Notes: generated by a model not told the origin, from the sequence alone. 24,226 nucleotides of DNA from CAZPMO01 sp964587515 (GCA_964587515.1 CAZPMO010000063.1:1-24226), one strand, 5' to 3'; counted from the stretch's first letter, positions 16,918 to 23,582 are shown. Made by a program: numbers and translations.

Positions 16918-17721
16918 TCAGCTGGTTTCGACGGTAAGCTTGAAACGGAACGGTGCGGATATGGAGCCCGCGACGATCTCGTTGGCGCCGGATTGCAGCG
17001 GCGCGATCAGGGTCTCTTTTTCAGCCCCTATCGGCGTGCCGTTGACGATGGTCCCATGATGGCTTTTGAAATCGCGCACAACGAACCTGCCATCCAGATT
17101 TTCGATGGCGAAATGGCGGCGCGACAGGCGATAGGGCTTTTCGTCTTCGAGCATCAGATGGATTTCGCCCAGTAAATTACGATCGCGTTCCGTGGTTTTC
17201 CGGCCCGCGACAAACGGCAGGCGGTGAATGATTTGTGAGTCAGCGCCCATCGCCGCTACGGTGCGCTCGTCATCCCCGATCAGCACCATCTCGAGATTGA
17301 CCACCAGCCCGGGGCCGTGGGCTTCCTCGATGGACGCCGGGTCGGGATCGCCTTCATCGACGGTTTGTTCCGGCGGAAATGCCAACGATGCATCGGGACC
17401 GCCGAACATTTGATCGGACAAAGCCCGTGCAACGGGTCGCGACGTCGCGTTGTCGCCCTCGATCAGAGCAACGATCTCGTCTTGTTCGATGAGCTCGATT
17501 TCAGTATCGCCGGATGCGCGGGCGCGGGCGCGACGGCTGCCGCCGCTCAGCAAGCCAGCCTCCCCGAAAATATCCCCAGTGCGCAGGATAACGCCGATCG
17601 AACGGCCGCCGGAGCCCGGCCGGTCAATCTCGACCTCGCCCGAACGGACCCGATAGACCGCCTCGCACGGCGCGCCTTCCGCGAAAATGATATCGCCGTC
17701 CTGGTACTGTCGCAGGGGCAT
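16918..17721 (-). CDS. Cyclic-nucleotide-binding domain plus FHA domain protein
   Basis: A predicted 267-residue signalling protein. An N-terminal cyclic-nucleotide-binding domain (about 1-110) reads LRQYQDGDIIFAEGAPCEAV and holds a phosphate-binding cassette-like GDIFGEAGLLSGGSRRARAR (about 49-68). A polar acidic linker (about 125-150) leads to a forkhead-associated domain (about 165-260) with RLSRRHFAIENLDGRFVVRD and SHHGTIVNGTPIG, the classic phosphothreonine-binding signature. No DNA-binding helix-turn-helix follows, so it is not a CRP-type activator. I chose the ATG at 17721 because the domain begins there; a longer frame to a TTG at 17796 exists without a ribosome site. It lies 101 bp upstream of hslV on the same strand. 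Partners are unknown. Confidence 0.75.
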   Translation of the reverse strand: MPLRQYQDGDIIFAEGAPCEAVYRVRSGEVEIDRPGSGGRSIGVILRTGDIFGEAGLLSGGSRRARARASGDTEIELIEQDEIVALIEGDNATSRPVARALSDQMFGGPDASLAFPPEQTVDEGDPDPASIEEAHGPGLVVNLEMVLIGDDERTVAAMGADSQIIHRLPFVAGRKTTERDRNLLGEIHLMLEDEKPYRLSRRHFAIENLDGRFVVRDFKSHHGTIVNGTPIGAEKETLIAPLQSGANEIVAGSISAPFRFKLTVETS

Positions 17722-17797
17722 AAAATTCGGTCCGTCCCTATGGTCTAGGACCGGATGGCCCGCCATATAGTGTGAGATTAGACGCGTTAGCCTCAAA

Positions 17798-17833
17798 AAC
17801 CCCTTAAAGAGGGGCTTAAAGAACCCCTTAACG
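17798..17833. repeat. Three 12-bp tandem units with alternative hairpins
   Basis: Three adjacent 12-bp units read AACCCCTTAAAG (17798-17809), AGGGGCTTAAAG (17810-17821) and AACCCCTTAACG (17822-17833). The middle unit has its CCCC run inverted to GGGG. On the minus strand the central CCCCT can pair with an upstream AGGGG, or with a downstream AGGGG followed by TTTTT; the two pairings exclude each other. It lies between the divergent CNMP-FHA gene and hisB. Confidence 0.6.
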
Positions 17834-17917
17834 AGAAAAGCCGCCGCCGAGAGAGGCTATGGCGCGCCCGGTGGCTTCCTGCTAAACATTCGCCGCCTTT
17901 TCAGAGGGAGATCGACC

Positions 17918-18517
17918 ATGCGCGAGGCAAGCGTCGCGCGGAAGACCAAGGAGACCGAGATCGAGGCCACCGTCAATCTCGACGGCGGCGGGGTTTATGA
18001 CGTCTCGACCGGAATTGGATTTCTCGATCACATGCTGGAGCAGCTTTCGCGCCACGGCATGATCGACCTGACGCTGCGCGCCAAGGGCGACCTGCATATC
18101 GATTTCCACCACACCACCGAGGATTCCGGCATTACCATCGGCGAAGCGGTCTCCCAGGCCATGGGCGACCGGCGGGGCATCGTTCGTTACGGATCGGCAA
18201 TGATTCCCATGGATGAGACGCTGACGCGCGTTTCGGTCGACGTTTCGGGCCGCCCCTACTTGGTCTGGCGGGTCGAATTCAGCCGCGCCAAGCTGGGCGA
18301 AATGGATACCGAGCTGTTCCGCGAATGGTTCCACGCCTTCGCCCAGGCGGCCGGAATCACGCTGCATGTGGAAAATCTGTATGGCGAGAACAACCATCAT
18401 ATTATCGAGTCGTGTTTCAAGGGGCTTGCCCGGGCGCTCAAGCAGGCGCTGGCGATCGACCCAAGAAGCGCCGGCGAAGTGCCCTCGACCAAGGGTGTGC
18501 TCGGCGGCAAGTCCTGA
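17918..18517 (+). CDS. hisB: Imidazoleglycerol-phosphate dehydratase
   Basis: Manganese enzyme of histidine synthesis that dehydrates imidazole glycerol phosphate to imidazole acetol phosphate. At 199 residues it is the monofunctional form without the phosphatase domain. Metal-binding motifs are GIGFLDHMLEQLSRHG (about 33-48), DFHHTTEDSGITIGEA (about 67-82) and ENNHHIIESCFKGLAR (about 158-173). The C-terminus STKGVLGGK is typical. The start at 17918 follows GAGGGAGA at good spacing. It opens the plus-strand his operon; no histidine-rich leader peptide is present in the 196 bp upstream. Confidence 0.98.
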   Translation: MREASVARKTKETEIEATVNLDGGGVYDVSTGIGFLDHMLEQLSRHGMIDLTLRAKGDLHIDFHHTTEDSGITIGEAVSQAMGDRRGIVRYGSAMIPMDETLTRVSVDVSGRPYLVWRVEFSRAKLGEMDTELFREWFHAFAQAAGITLHVENLYGENNHHIIESCFKGLARALKQALAIDPRSAGEVPSTKGVLGGKS

Positions 18518-18520
18518 TCC

Positions 18521-18600
18521 CGCCGCGTCGCGGCGGCTGACAATTACGCGCCGCCAGGCGGCGTCTGACAATCGCGCGCCGCCAAGCGGCGCTGGGCATA
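18521..18600. repeat. Tandem 28-bp hairpin repeat, three units
   Basis: Units at 18521-18548, 18549-18576 and a shortened third at 18577-18600. Each starts with a self-complementary CGCCGC - 3 bases - GCGGCG stem. The first two then carry CTGACAAT plus a few bases; the third continues differently after the stem. Loops differ (GTC, CAG, CAA) while stems are identical. The array fills the gap between hisB and the DUF2628 gene. Confidence 0.75.
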
Positions 18601-18616
18601 GGCTGGAGTCGGAAAA

Positions 18617-19027
18617 TTGCGCCTTTATACCGTTCATTGCCGACAGGGTTCGCGGGAACCCGACCGCGAGGCGGTGCTGGTAAAGGAAGGGTTCTGCTGG
18701 CCCGCGTTCCTGTTCGCGCCGCTGTGGGCCGCGTGGCGGAGATTGTGGCTGGTGCTGGCGCTGGTCCTGGCGGCGGCGCTAATCCTCGAAATCGGCATCG
18801 ATATGTCGGGTGCCGATCCATTGACCGCGATGGCCGGCGGGCTTGGGCTTTCCGCCTATATCGGCTTCAGCGCCAACGACTGGCGGCGCGCCAGCTTACG
18901 ACGACGCGGTTATCGGCTGGAGGGGCTCGCGGCCGCGTCGGACGAGGACGCCGCCATGCGGCGCTTCTTCGATCTGCACCCGGACCTTGAGGGTCCGCCA
19001 TCCGGCGCCGCGCTGGGCGGGTTGTGA
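18617..19027 (+). CDS. DUF2628 family membrane protein
   Basis: A 136-residue inner-membrane protein of the DUF2628 family, function unknown. It begins MRLYTVHCRQGSREPDREAV, then FCWPAFLFAPLWAAWRRLW, a family signature. Hydrophobic helices lie at about 42-60 (LVLALVLAAALILEIGI) and 68-88 (LTAMAGGLGLSAYIGFSAND). The C-terminus is charged (RRFFDLHPDLEG). The start is a TTG at 18617 behind GGAGTCGGAA; no ATG is in frame before the conserved part. It sits inside the his operon, between hisB and hisH, as in other alphaproteobacteria, but no role in histidine synthesis is known. Confidence 0.82.
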   Translation: MRLYTVHCRQGSREPDREAVLVKEGFCWPAFLFAPLWAAWRRLWLVLALVLAAALILEIGIDMSGADPLTAMAGGLGLSAYIGFSANDWRRASLRRRGYRLEGLAAASDEDAAMRRFFDLHPDLEGPPSGAALGGL

Positions 19028-19040
19028 GCGGTCCGGACGC

Positions 19041-19685
19041 ATGAAGACCGCGATCATCGATTATGGCTCCGGCAATCTTCGCTCCGCCGCGAAGGCATTC
19101 GAGCGCGCTTCCGCCGACGCGGGACTCGATTGCGAGATTTGTGTCACCGGGCAAGCCGCCGATCTGGACGACGCCAGCCATATCGTACTGCCGGGCGTCG
19201 GCGCGTTCGGCGATTGCATGGAAGGACTGACCGCGCTCAACGGCATGCGCGCGGCGCTGGAGCAGAATGTGATCGAACATGGCAAGCCGTTCCTTGGAAT
19301 TTGCGTCGGCATGCAGCTCATGGCCGAACGCGGCGTCGAGCACGGGATCCGCGAAGGTTTCGGCTGGATCGCGGGTGAAATCGCGCCGATTTGTCCGACC
19401 GACTCGTCTCTGAAAATTCCCCATATGGGTTGGAATGAACTGGAAGTGCTGGTGCCCGACCACCCGCTGTTTAGAGGTCTTGATGCGGGCGCGCACACCT
19501 ATTTCGTGCACGGCTACGGCCTACGCGGCGGTAATTCGGCCGAGGCGCTGGCGCGCTGCGACTATGGCGGTCCGATCACGGCGGTGATCGGCAAGGAAAA
19601 CATGGTCGGCACTCAGTTCCATCCCGAAAAGAGCCAGGCGGCGGGGCTTTTGCTGATCCAAAATTTTCTTAAATGGCGACCGTGA
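19041..19685 (+). CDS. hisH: Imidazole glycerol phosphate synthase, glutamine amidotransferase subunit
   Basis: Class I glutaminase that supplies ammonia to HisF for making imidazole glycerol phosphate and AICAR. The 214-residue protein starts MKTAIIDYGSGNLRS. The nucleophile is Cys88 in GICVGMQ. The other triad residues are His194 and Glu196 in FHPEKS. The HisH fingerprint PHMGWNEL is present, as is PGVGAFGDCM. I chose the ATG at 19041, 13 bp after the DUF2628 stop; the frame is open upstream only as a shadow of that gene. HisF is encoded three genes downstream in the same operon. Confidence 0.97.
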   Translation: MKTAIIDYGSGNLRSAAKAFERASADAGLDCEICVTGQAADLDDASHIVLPGVGAFGDCMEGLTALNGMRAALEQNVIEHGKPFLGICVGMQLMAERGVEHGIREGFGWIAGEIAPICPTDSSLKIPHMGWNELEVLVPDHPLFRGLDAGAHTYFVHGYGLRGGNSAEALARCDYGGPITAVIGKENMVGTQFHPEKSQAAGLLLIQNFLKWRP

Positions 19686-19692
19686 GCGGGCA

Positions 19693-20256
19693 ATGAGCAC
19701 GATATCGGTACAAAAGACGGAGGCGTTGTCGGACGAGGACACCGCCCAGCTATGCGATGCGACGGAGACCGCGATCATCGACGGCGGCGGGTTCGGCTGG
19801 CTGACGCCGCCGCCGCAGACGGTGCTGGAGCGTTTCTGGAAGGGCGTGCTGCTGGTGCCCGAGCGCGTCCTGTTCGTCGGCCGGCTGGAGTCGATTGTCG
19901 CGGGCTCGGCCCAGCTCATCCGGCCGCCCAAGAATAACGAGGCGCAGACATTCGCGGCCAGCATCACCACCAATTTCGTGGCCCCGTGGGCGCGCGGCCA
20001 CGGGCTGGCGCGCGAACTCACGCTTGCCGTCGAAAAAGAAGCCCGCGCCGACGGATTTCAGTTTTTAAACCTGGATGTGCGCGAAACCCAGACCGCGGCG
20101 ATCCGACTCTATGAATCTCTGGGCTATGTGCGCTGGGGCGAGAACCCGAACTACGCCCTCGCCGACGGCAAGATCATCGCCGGCTATTACTATTCGAAAC
20201 AGCTCGGCCCGGCGCGGCGGCGCGGCGGCCGGCGGCGCAGCGGAGCCCGAAAATGA
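19693..20256 (+). CDS. GNAT family N-acetyltransferase in the his operon
   Basis: A 187-residue GNAT-fold acetyltransferase. The acetyl-CoA-binding stretch is FVAPWARGHGLARELTLAVE (about 95-114), with the RGHGLA loop in place of the usual Q/R-x-x-G-x-G/A. The C-terminal part of the fold is LNLDVRETQTAAIRLYESLG (about 124-143), followed by GYYYSKQL. The last 15 residues are an Arg/Gly tail (ARRRGGRRRSGARK), unusual for the family. It starts 7 bp after hisH and overlaps hisA as ATGA. The substrate is unknown; related genes sit at this place in other alphaproteobacterial his operons. Confidence 0.85.
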   Translation: MSTISVQKTEALSDEDTAQLCDATETAIIDGGGFGWLTPPPQTVLERFWKGVLLVPERVLFVGRLESIVAGSAQLIRPPKNNEAQTFAASITTNFVAPWARGHGLARELTLAVEKEARADGFQFLNLDVRETQTAAIRLYESLGYVRWGENPNYALADGKIIAGYYYSKQLGPARRRGGRRRSGARK

Positions 20257-20978
20257 TCCTGTTTCCGGCCATCGACATCAAGGACGGGGTTTGCGTGCGC
20301 CTGCTGCGCGGCGACATGAACGCCGCCACCATCTTCAACACCAACCCCGCGGACCAGGCCCGGGCCTTCGAGGGCGTCGGCCTGCAATGGCTGCATCTGG
20401 TCGATCTCAACGGCGCGTTCGAGGGAAGGCCGGTGAACGCCGACGCGGTCGCGGCGATCGTCGCGGCGATCGATATCCCCACCCAATTGGGCGGCGGCAT
20501 ACGCGACCACGAAACCATCGAGCGCTGGCTCGACGCGGGCATCACGCGGGTGATCCTGGGCACCGCGGCGCTGGCCGACCCCGACATGGTTCTCGCCGCC
20601 TGCAAGCGTCACCCGGGGCGGATCGTGGTCGGCATCGATGCGCGCGACGGGCGTGTCGCGGTCGAGGGCTGGGCCAGGACATCGGATGTGAAGGCGCTCG
20701 ATCTCGCGCTGAAATTCGAGGACGCGGGCGTCGCGGCCATCGTCTATACCGACATCAACCGCGACGGGGCGATGGGCGGCGTCAATGTGGAGGCGACGGT
20801 CGATCTGGCTTTCGCGCTGACCACGCCGGTGATCGCGTCGGGCGGCGTTTCCGCGATGAGCGATCTGCTGGAGCTGAAATCGAACGAATCCGCCGGCATC
20901 GAAGGCGTGATTTGCGGCCGCGCGATCTATGACGGGCGCATCGACCCGGCCGAAGCGCTCGCGCTTCTGAGCGCCTAG
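20253..20978 (+). CDS. hisA: Phosphoribosylformimino-AICAR ribotide isomerase
   Basis: TIM-barrel isomerase that converts ProFAR to PRFAR in histidine synthesis. The 241-residue length is normal. The catalytic acids are Asp8 in LFPAIDIKDG and Asp129 in VVGIDARDGRVAVEGW. The phosphate-binding halves are visible as LGGGIRDHETIERW and IASGGVSAMSDLLEL. The barrel's internal twofold symmetry shows in the paired TDINRDGAMGG stretch. The start overlaps the GNAT stop by 4 bp, and hisF follows after 11 bp. Confidence 0.98.
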   Translation: MILFPAIDIKDGVCVRLLRGDMNAATIFNTNPADQARAFEGVGLQWLHLVDLNGAFEGRPVNADAVAAIVAAIDIPTQLGGGIRDHETIERWLDAGITRVILGTAALADPDMVLAACKRHPGRIVVGIDARDGRVAVEGWARTSDVKALDLALKFEDAGVAAIVYTDINRDGAMGGVNVEATVDLAFALTTPVIASGGVSAMSDLLELKSNESAGIEGVICGRAIYDGRIDPAEALALLSA

Positions 20979-20989
20979 AAACCTGTCAC

Positions 20990-21748
20990 ATGTTGAAATC
21001 GCGCATCATCCCCTGCCTCGACGTCAAGGACGGGCGCACCGTAAAAGGCGTCAACTTCGTCGATCTGATCGACGCGGGTGACCCGGTCGAGCAGGCGAAG
21101 ATCTATGACGGCCAGGGCGCGGACGAGCTCTGCTTTCTCGACATCGCCGCTTCGCACGAGAACCGCGACACGCTTTACGACGTGGTCGCCGGCACCGCCG
21201 AGCAATGCTTCATGCCGCTGACCGTCGGCGGCGGCGTGCGCGCGGTCGAGGATATCCGCAAGCTGCTGCTGGCCGGGGCCGACAAGGTCTCGATCAACAC
21301 CGCCGCGGTGCACACCCCGGAATTCGTCGGCGAGGCGGCCGAGAAGTTCGGCTCGCAATGCATCGTCGTCGCGATTGACGCGAAGGGGGTAGGCGACGGC
21401 CGTTGGGAAATCTTTACCCATGGCGGGCGCAATCCGACCGGCATCGATGCGATTGAATGGGCCCGTCGCATGACCGGCTATGGCGCCGGCGAAATCCTGC
21501 TGACTTCAATGGACCGGGACGGGACGCGCCAGGGCTTCGATATCGCCCTGACCCGCGCCCTCGCCGACGCCGTGACCGTGCCGGTGATCGCGTCGGGCGG
21601 GGTCGGCACGCTGGACCATCTGGTCGAGGGTATCCGCGACGGTCACGCGACCGCGGTGCTGGCGGCTTCGATCTTCCATTTCGGCGAATACACCATCGCC
21701 GAGGCCAAGTCCTATATGAACGACCACGGCGTACCCATGCGGCCGTGA
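20990..21748 (+). CDS. hisF: Imidazole glycerol phosphate synthase, cyclase subunit
   Basis: TIM-barrel cyclase that uses ammonia from HisH to turn PRFAR into imidazole glycerol phosphate and AICAR. The protein has 252 residues. Catalytic Asp11 lies in IIPCLDVKDG and Asp130 in IVVAIDAKG. Phosphate-binding glycine loops are LTVGGGVRAVEDI and IASGGVGTLDHL. The LTSMDRDGTRQGFD segment is characteristic. No strong ribosome site precedes the ATG, consistent with coupling to hisA 11 bp upstream. Confidence 0.98.
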   Translation: MLKSRIIPCLDVKDGRTVKGVNFVDLIDAGDPVEQAKIYDGQGADELCFLDIAASHENRDTLYDVVAGTAEQCFMPLTVGGGVRAVEDIRKLLLAGADKVSINTAAVHTPEFVGEAAEKFGSQCIVVAIDAKGVGDGRWEIFTHGGRNPTGIDAIEWARRMTGYGAGEILLTSMDRDGTRQGFDIALTRALADAVTVPVIASGGVGTLDHLVEGIRDGHATAVLAASIFHFGEYTIAEAKSYMNDHGVPMRP

Positions 21749-21799
21749 CAGGTCGCGGCATATCTGTTATCGGACAGGCTCCCGGGCGAGGAAATGCCG

Positions 21800-22138
21800 A
21801 TGGCGGCGAATGAGTCAGATATCGATGTGCTTGAACGGCTTTTCGCCGTGATCGAGGGCCGCCGGGGCGCCGATCCGGCATCGTCGTATACGGCGAAACT
21901 GTTCGCCGACGGCGCCGACAAGATCGCGCAGAAGCTGGGCGAGGAAGCGGTCGAAGCGGTGATCGCCGCCGCCGCCCGCGATCCGGAACGGCTCGCCGCC
22001 GAAAGCGCCGATCTCCTTTATCACCTGCTGGTCGCCTGGGCCGAGGCGGGGCTCGCGCCAGGCGATGTCTGGGCCGAGCTTGCCCGGCGCGAGGGCGTCT
22101 CGGGCATCGAGGAAAAGAACGCCCGCGAAAAAGATTGA
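21800..22138 (+). CDS. hisE: Phosphoribosyl-ATP pyrophosphatase
   Basis: MazG-like all-alpha enzyme for the second step of histidine synthesis, hydrolysing phosphoribosyl-ATP to phosphoribosyl-AMP. About 112 residues. The helical core includes YTAKLFADGADKIAQKLGEE, AVEAVIAAA and ESADLLYHLLVAWAEAGL, with the acidic metal-binding EExxE / ExxD pattern. Two ATGs are close: 21800 has GAGG 8 bases before it, while 21794 lies too near that site, so I prefer 21800. The stop lies 17 bp before the HIT gene. Confidence 0.95.
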   Translation: MAANESDIDVLERLFAVIEGRRGADPASSYTAKLFADGADKIAQKLGEEAVEAVIAAAARDPERLAAESADLLYHLLVAWAEAGLAPGDVWAELARREGVSGIEEKNAREKD

Positions 22139-22155
22139 GGTCGGGGAGGAACCAG

Positions 22156-22551
22156 ATGGCGTATGACGACGGCAACGTGTTCGCGAAGATCCTCAGGGAC
22201 GAGTTGCCCTGCACCAAGGTCTATGAGGACGACCACGCGCTGGCGTTCCGCGACATCAACCCGCAGGCCCCGACCCATGTGCTGGTGATTCCCAAGGGCG
22301 CCTATGTCTCCATGGACGATTTTTCGAACCTGGCCAGCCCGGAAGAGCAGGCCGGGTTGTTCCGCGCCATCGGCGCCACCGCGCGCGAGCTGGGCCTGGT
22401 CGAAGGCGGCTATCGCCTGATGACCAATTGCGGCCGCGATTCGCACCAGGAGGTCATGCACCTCCATTTCCACATCCTCGCCGGCCGCGCCCTCGGCCCC
22501 ATGCTCGAAGGCGGCGACCTGCCGCCGGGCACCAACTACCGGCGGCCGTGA
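22156..22551 (+). CDS. HIT family hydrolase (HINT-like)
   Basis: A 131-residue histidine-triad nucleotide hydrolase of the HINT type, which cleaves nucleoside phosphoramidates and related compounds. It starts MAYDDGNVFAKILRDELPCT and carries DHALAFRDINPQAPTHVLVI. The triad is HLHFHIL, with the nucleophilic His near residue 104. GGGGAGGA precedes the ATG at 22156 at good spacing. An HIT gene following hisE is common in alphaproteobacteria, although no histidine-pathway role is known. It converges with the comM remnant, only 4 bp apart. Confidence 0.93.
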   Translation: MAYDDGNVFAKILRDELPCTKVYEDDHALAFRDINPQAPTHVLVIPKGAYVSMDDFSNLASPEEQAGLFRAIGATARELGLVEGGYRLMTNCGRDSHQEVMHLHFHILAGRALGPMLEGGDLPPGTNYRRP

Positions 22552-22555
22552 TCCC

Positions 22556-23170
22556 TTATCTTCCCGGCCCCAGCCGGCGGTAGCTCAGCGCTTCGGCGAT
22601 GTGGATGCGGCGGATCTGGGGTTCGGCTTCGAGGTCGGCCAGGGTGCGGGCGACGCGCAGCACCCGGTGATAGCCGCGCGCCGAAAGCCGCATGCGCTCG
22701 GCGGCCTCGACCAGCAGTTTCCGTCCTTCGGCGTCCGGGGCGGCCACCTCGTCCAGCAACTCGCCGTCGACCTCGGCGTTGCATCGAACGGAAGAGTCGT
22801 CGGTGACGTGCTCAAAGCGCGCGGTCTGAATGGCGCGCGACGCCGCGACGCGGGCGGCGATTTCGGCGGTGCCCTCGGCCGGCGGCGGCAGCGCGAGGTC
22901 GGCCGGGTTCACCGACGCGACCTCCACATGCATGTCGATGCGATCGAACAGCGGGCCCGAGATACGCGACTGGTAATCGCGGGCGCAGCGCGGCGCACGC
23001 GAACACGCCAGCGACGCGTCATCGAGATAGCCGCAGCGGCACGGGTTCATCGCCGCGACCAGCTGCACCCGCGCCGGGTAGGCGACGTGCGCATTGGCGC
23101 GCGCGATGACGGCGCGCCCGGTTTCCAGGGGCTGGCGCAACGCCTCCAGCGCCGGGCGCTGAAATTCCGG
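22556..23170 (-). pseudogene. comM: ComM/YifB-type Mg-chelatase-like ATPase, C-terminal fragment
   Basis: About 204 codons of the C-terminal part of ComM/YifB, a helicase-like AAA+ protein that promotes branch migration during natural transformation. The fragment begins PEFQRPALEALRQPLETGR (the end of the LPEF motif after Walker B). It continues with VQLVAAMNPCRCGY, the zinc-like CRCGY...C...C segment, GPLFDRIDMHVEV (sensor / arginine finger region), and ends RGYHRVLRVARTLADLEAEP and IAEALSYRR. A full protein has about 500 residues; the Walker A and B region is absent. Reading upstream, the frame turns to unrelated sequence and a TGA just before PEF. It is therefore broken, by insertion or by a misjoin. 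Confidence 0.85.
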
Positions 23171-23175
23171 TATTA

Positions 23176-23228
23176 TGTATCAGGCGCACCTAAATTAGGT
23201 TCGCGCGCTCGAAGATTTGCCCGATACA
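23176..23228. repeat. Inverted repeat with central palindrome at the comM junction
   Basis: TGTATCAGGC (23176-23185) and GCCCGATACA (23219-23228) are inverted copies with 9 of 10 matches. Inside them lies the perfect palindrome ACCTAA-A-TTAGGT (23188-23200). The arms start six bases after the last comM codon. This looks like a protein-binding or recombination site; no enzyme is visible to prove it. Confidence 0.5.
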
Positions 23229-23233
23229 GTACC

Positions 23234-23256
23234 AAGTGTTGCGTTTAAGTGTTGCG
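23234..23256. repeat. AAGTGTTGCG direct repeat pair
   Basis: AAGTGTTGCG at 23234-23243 and 23247-23256, a 13-bp period. It lies just inside the sequence that replaces comM. The intergenic stretch 23171-23405 otherwise shows no gene that I can support. Confidence 0.5.
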
Positions 23257-23326
23257 CGCATACAATTTCTTGTGCATGGTCGCCGGTAGCGGTGATTAGC
23301 CTTTAACCCACCCTCTCGCCCCGTAA

Positions 23327-23368
23327 CGTCTTGAAACGGGCGAGGCGCACGAGGCGTCTTGGAGTGGG
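23327..23368. repeat. CGTCTTG-type 14-bp direct repeat upstream of the small gene
   Basis: CGTCTTGAAACGGG (23327-23340) and CGTCTTGGAGTGGG (23355-23368) are 28 bp apart and match at 11 of 14 positions. Between them CGAGGCG is itself repeated. They precede a small hairpin and the 43-residue gene, and could be operator-like. Confidence 0.35.
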
Positions 23369-23386
23369 CGGCTGATTCCGCCTTTC
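23367..23386 (+). terminator. Weak hairpin with T-rich tail ahead of the small gene
   Basis: GGCGG (23367-23371), loop CTGATT, CCGCC (23378-23382), then TTTC. It is a short stem, possibly a terminator for transcription entering from the comM side, or an attenuator for the downstream small gene. Confidence 0.3.
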
Positions 23387-23405
23387 TCAATCCTGGAGAT
23401 TTGAT

Positions 23406-23537
23406 ATGGGAACGAGAAAGATAGGTCGAGACGCCAAGACCGGGGAGTTCATCCCGGTTAAGGAAGCACAACGACGGCCCTCTACGACCGTCGTTGAGAC
23501 CATTAAGACGAAGCCAACGCCGAAACCCAAGAAGTAG
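23406..23537 (+). CDS. Small basic protein of accessory DNA, 43 residues
   Basis: The ATG at 23406 has GGAGAT seven bases upstream. The product begins MGTRKIGRDAKTGEFIPVKE and ends in a Lys/Pro tail (TKPTPKPKK). The pattern RDAKTG-F-x5-A-x3-P-x-TTVxET is one I associate with a widespread family of very small hypothetical proteins in accessory regions of proteobacteria; no function is established. It is strongly basic and has no membrane segment or signal peptide. A 9-bp hairpin follows the stop by about 20 bases, giving a compact single-gene unit. It is not related to any neighbour in the window. Confidence 0.65.
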   Translation: MGTRKIGRDAKTGEFIPVKEAQRRPSTTVVETIKTKPTPKPKK

Positions 23538-23556
23538 GCTAAGGCTTCTTACTACG

Positions 23557-23582
23557 GGGCGGCCGGGGAAACTCGGCCGCCC
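23557..23582 (+). terminator. Strong hairpin after the small gene
   Basis: A perfect 9-bp stem GGGCGGCCG (23557-23565) / CGGCCGCCC (23574-23582) with an 8-base loop. It follows the small gene's stop by 19 bases. The tail is TCCCCATTTC, with few T residues, so termination strength is uncertain; it could also shield the 3' end. Confidence 0.55.

Noticed and set aside
17859..17885. Short ORF MARPVASC ahead of hisB as a histidine attenuator leader
   Set aside because: It contains no histidine codons and no terminator lies between it and hisB, so it does not fit a his leader peptide.
23190..23471. 93-codon minus-strand ORF opposite the small basic gene
   Set aside because: It spans the repeats and the antisense of the 43-residue gene, with no domain or ribosome site.
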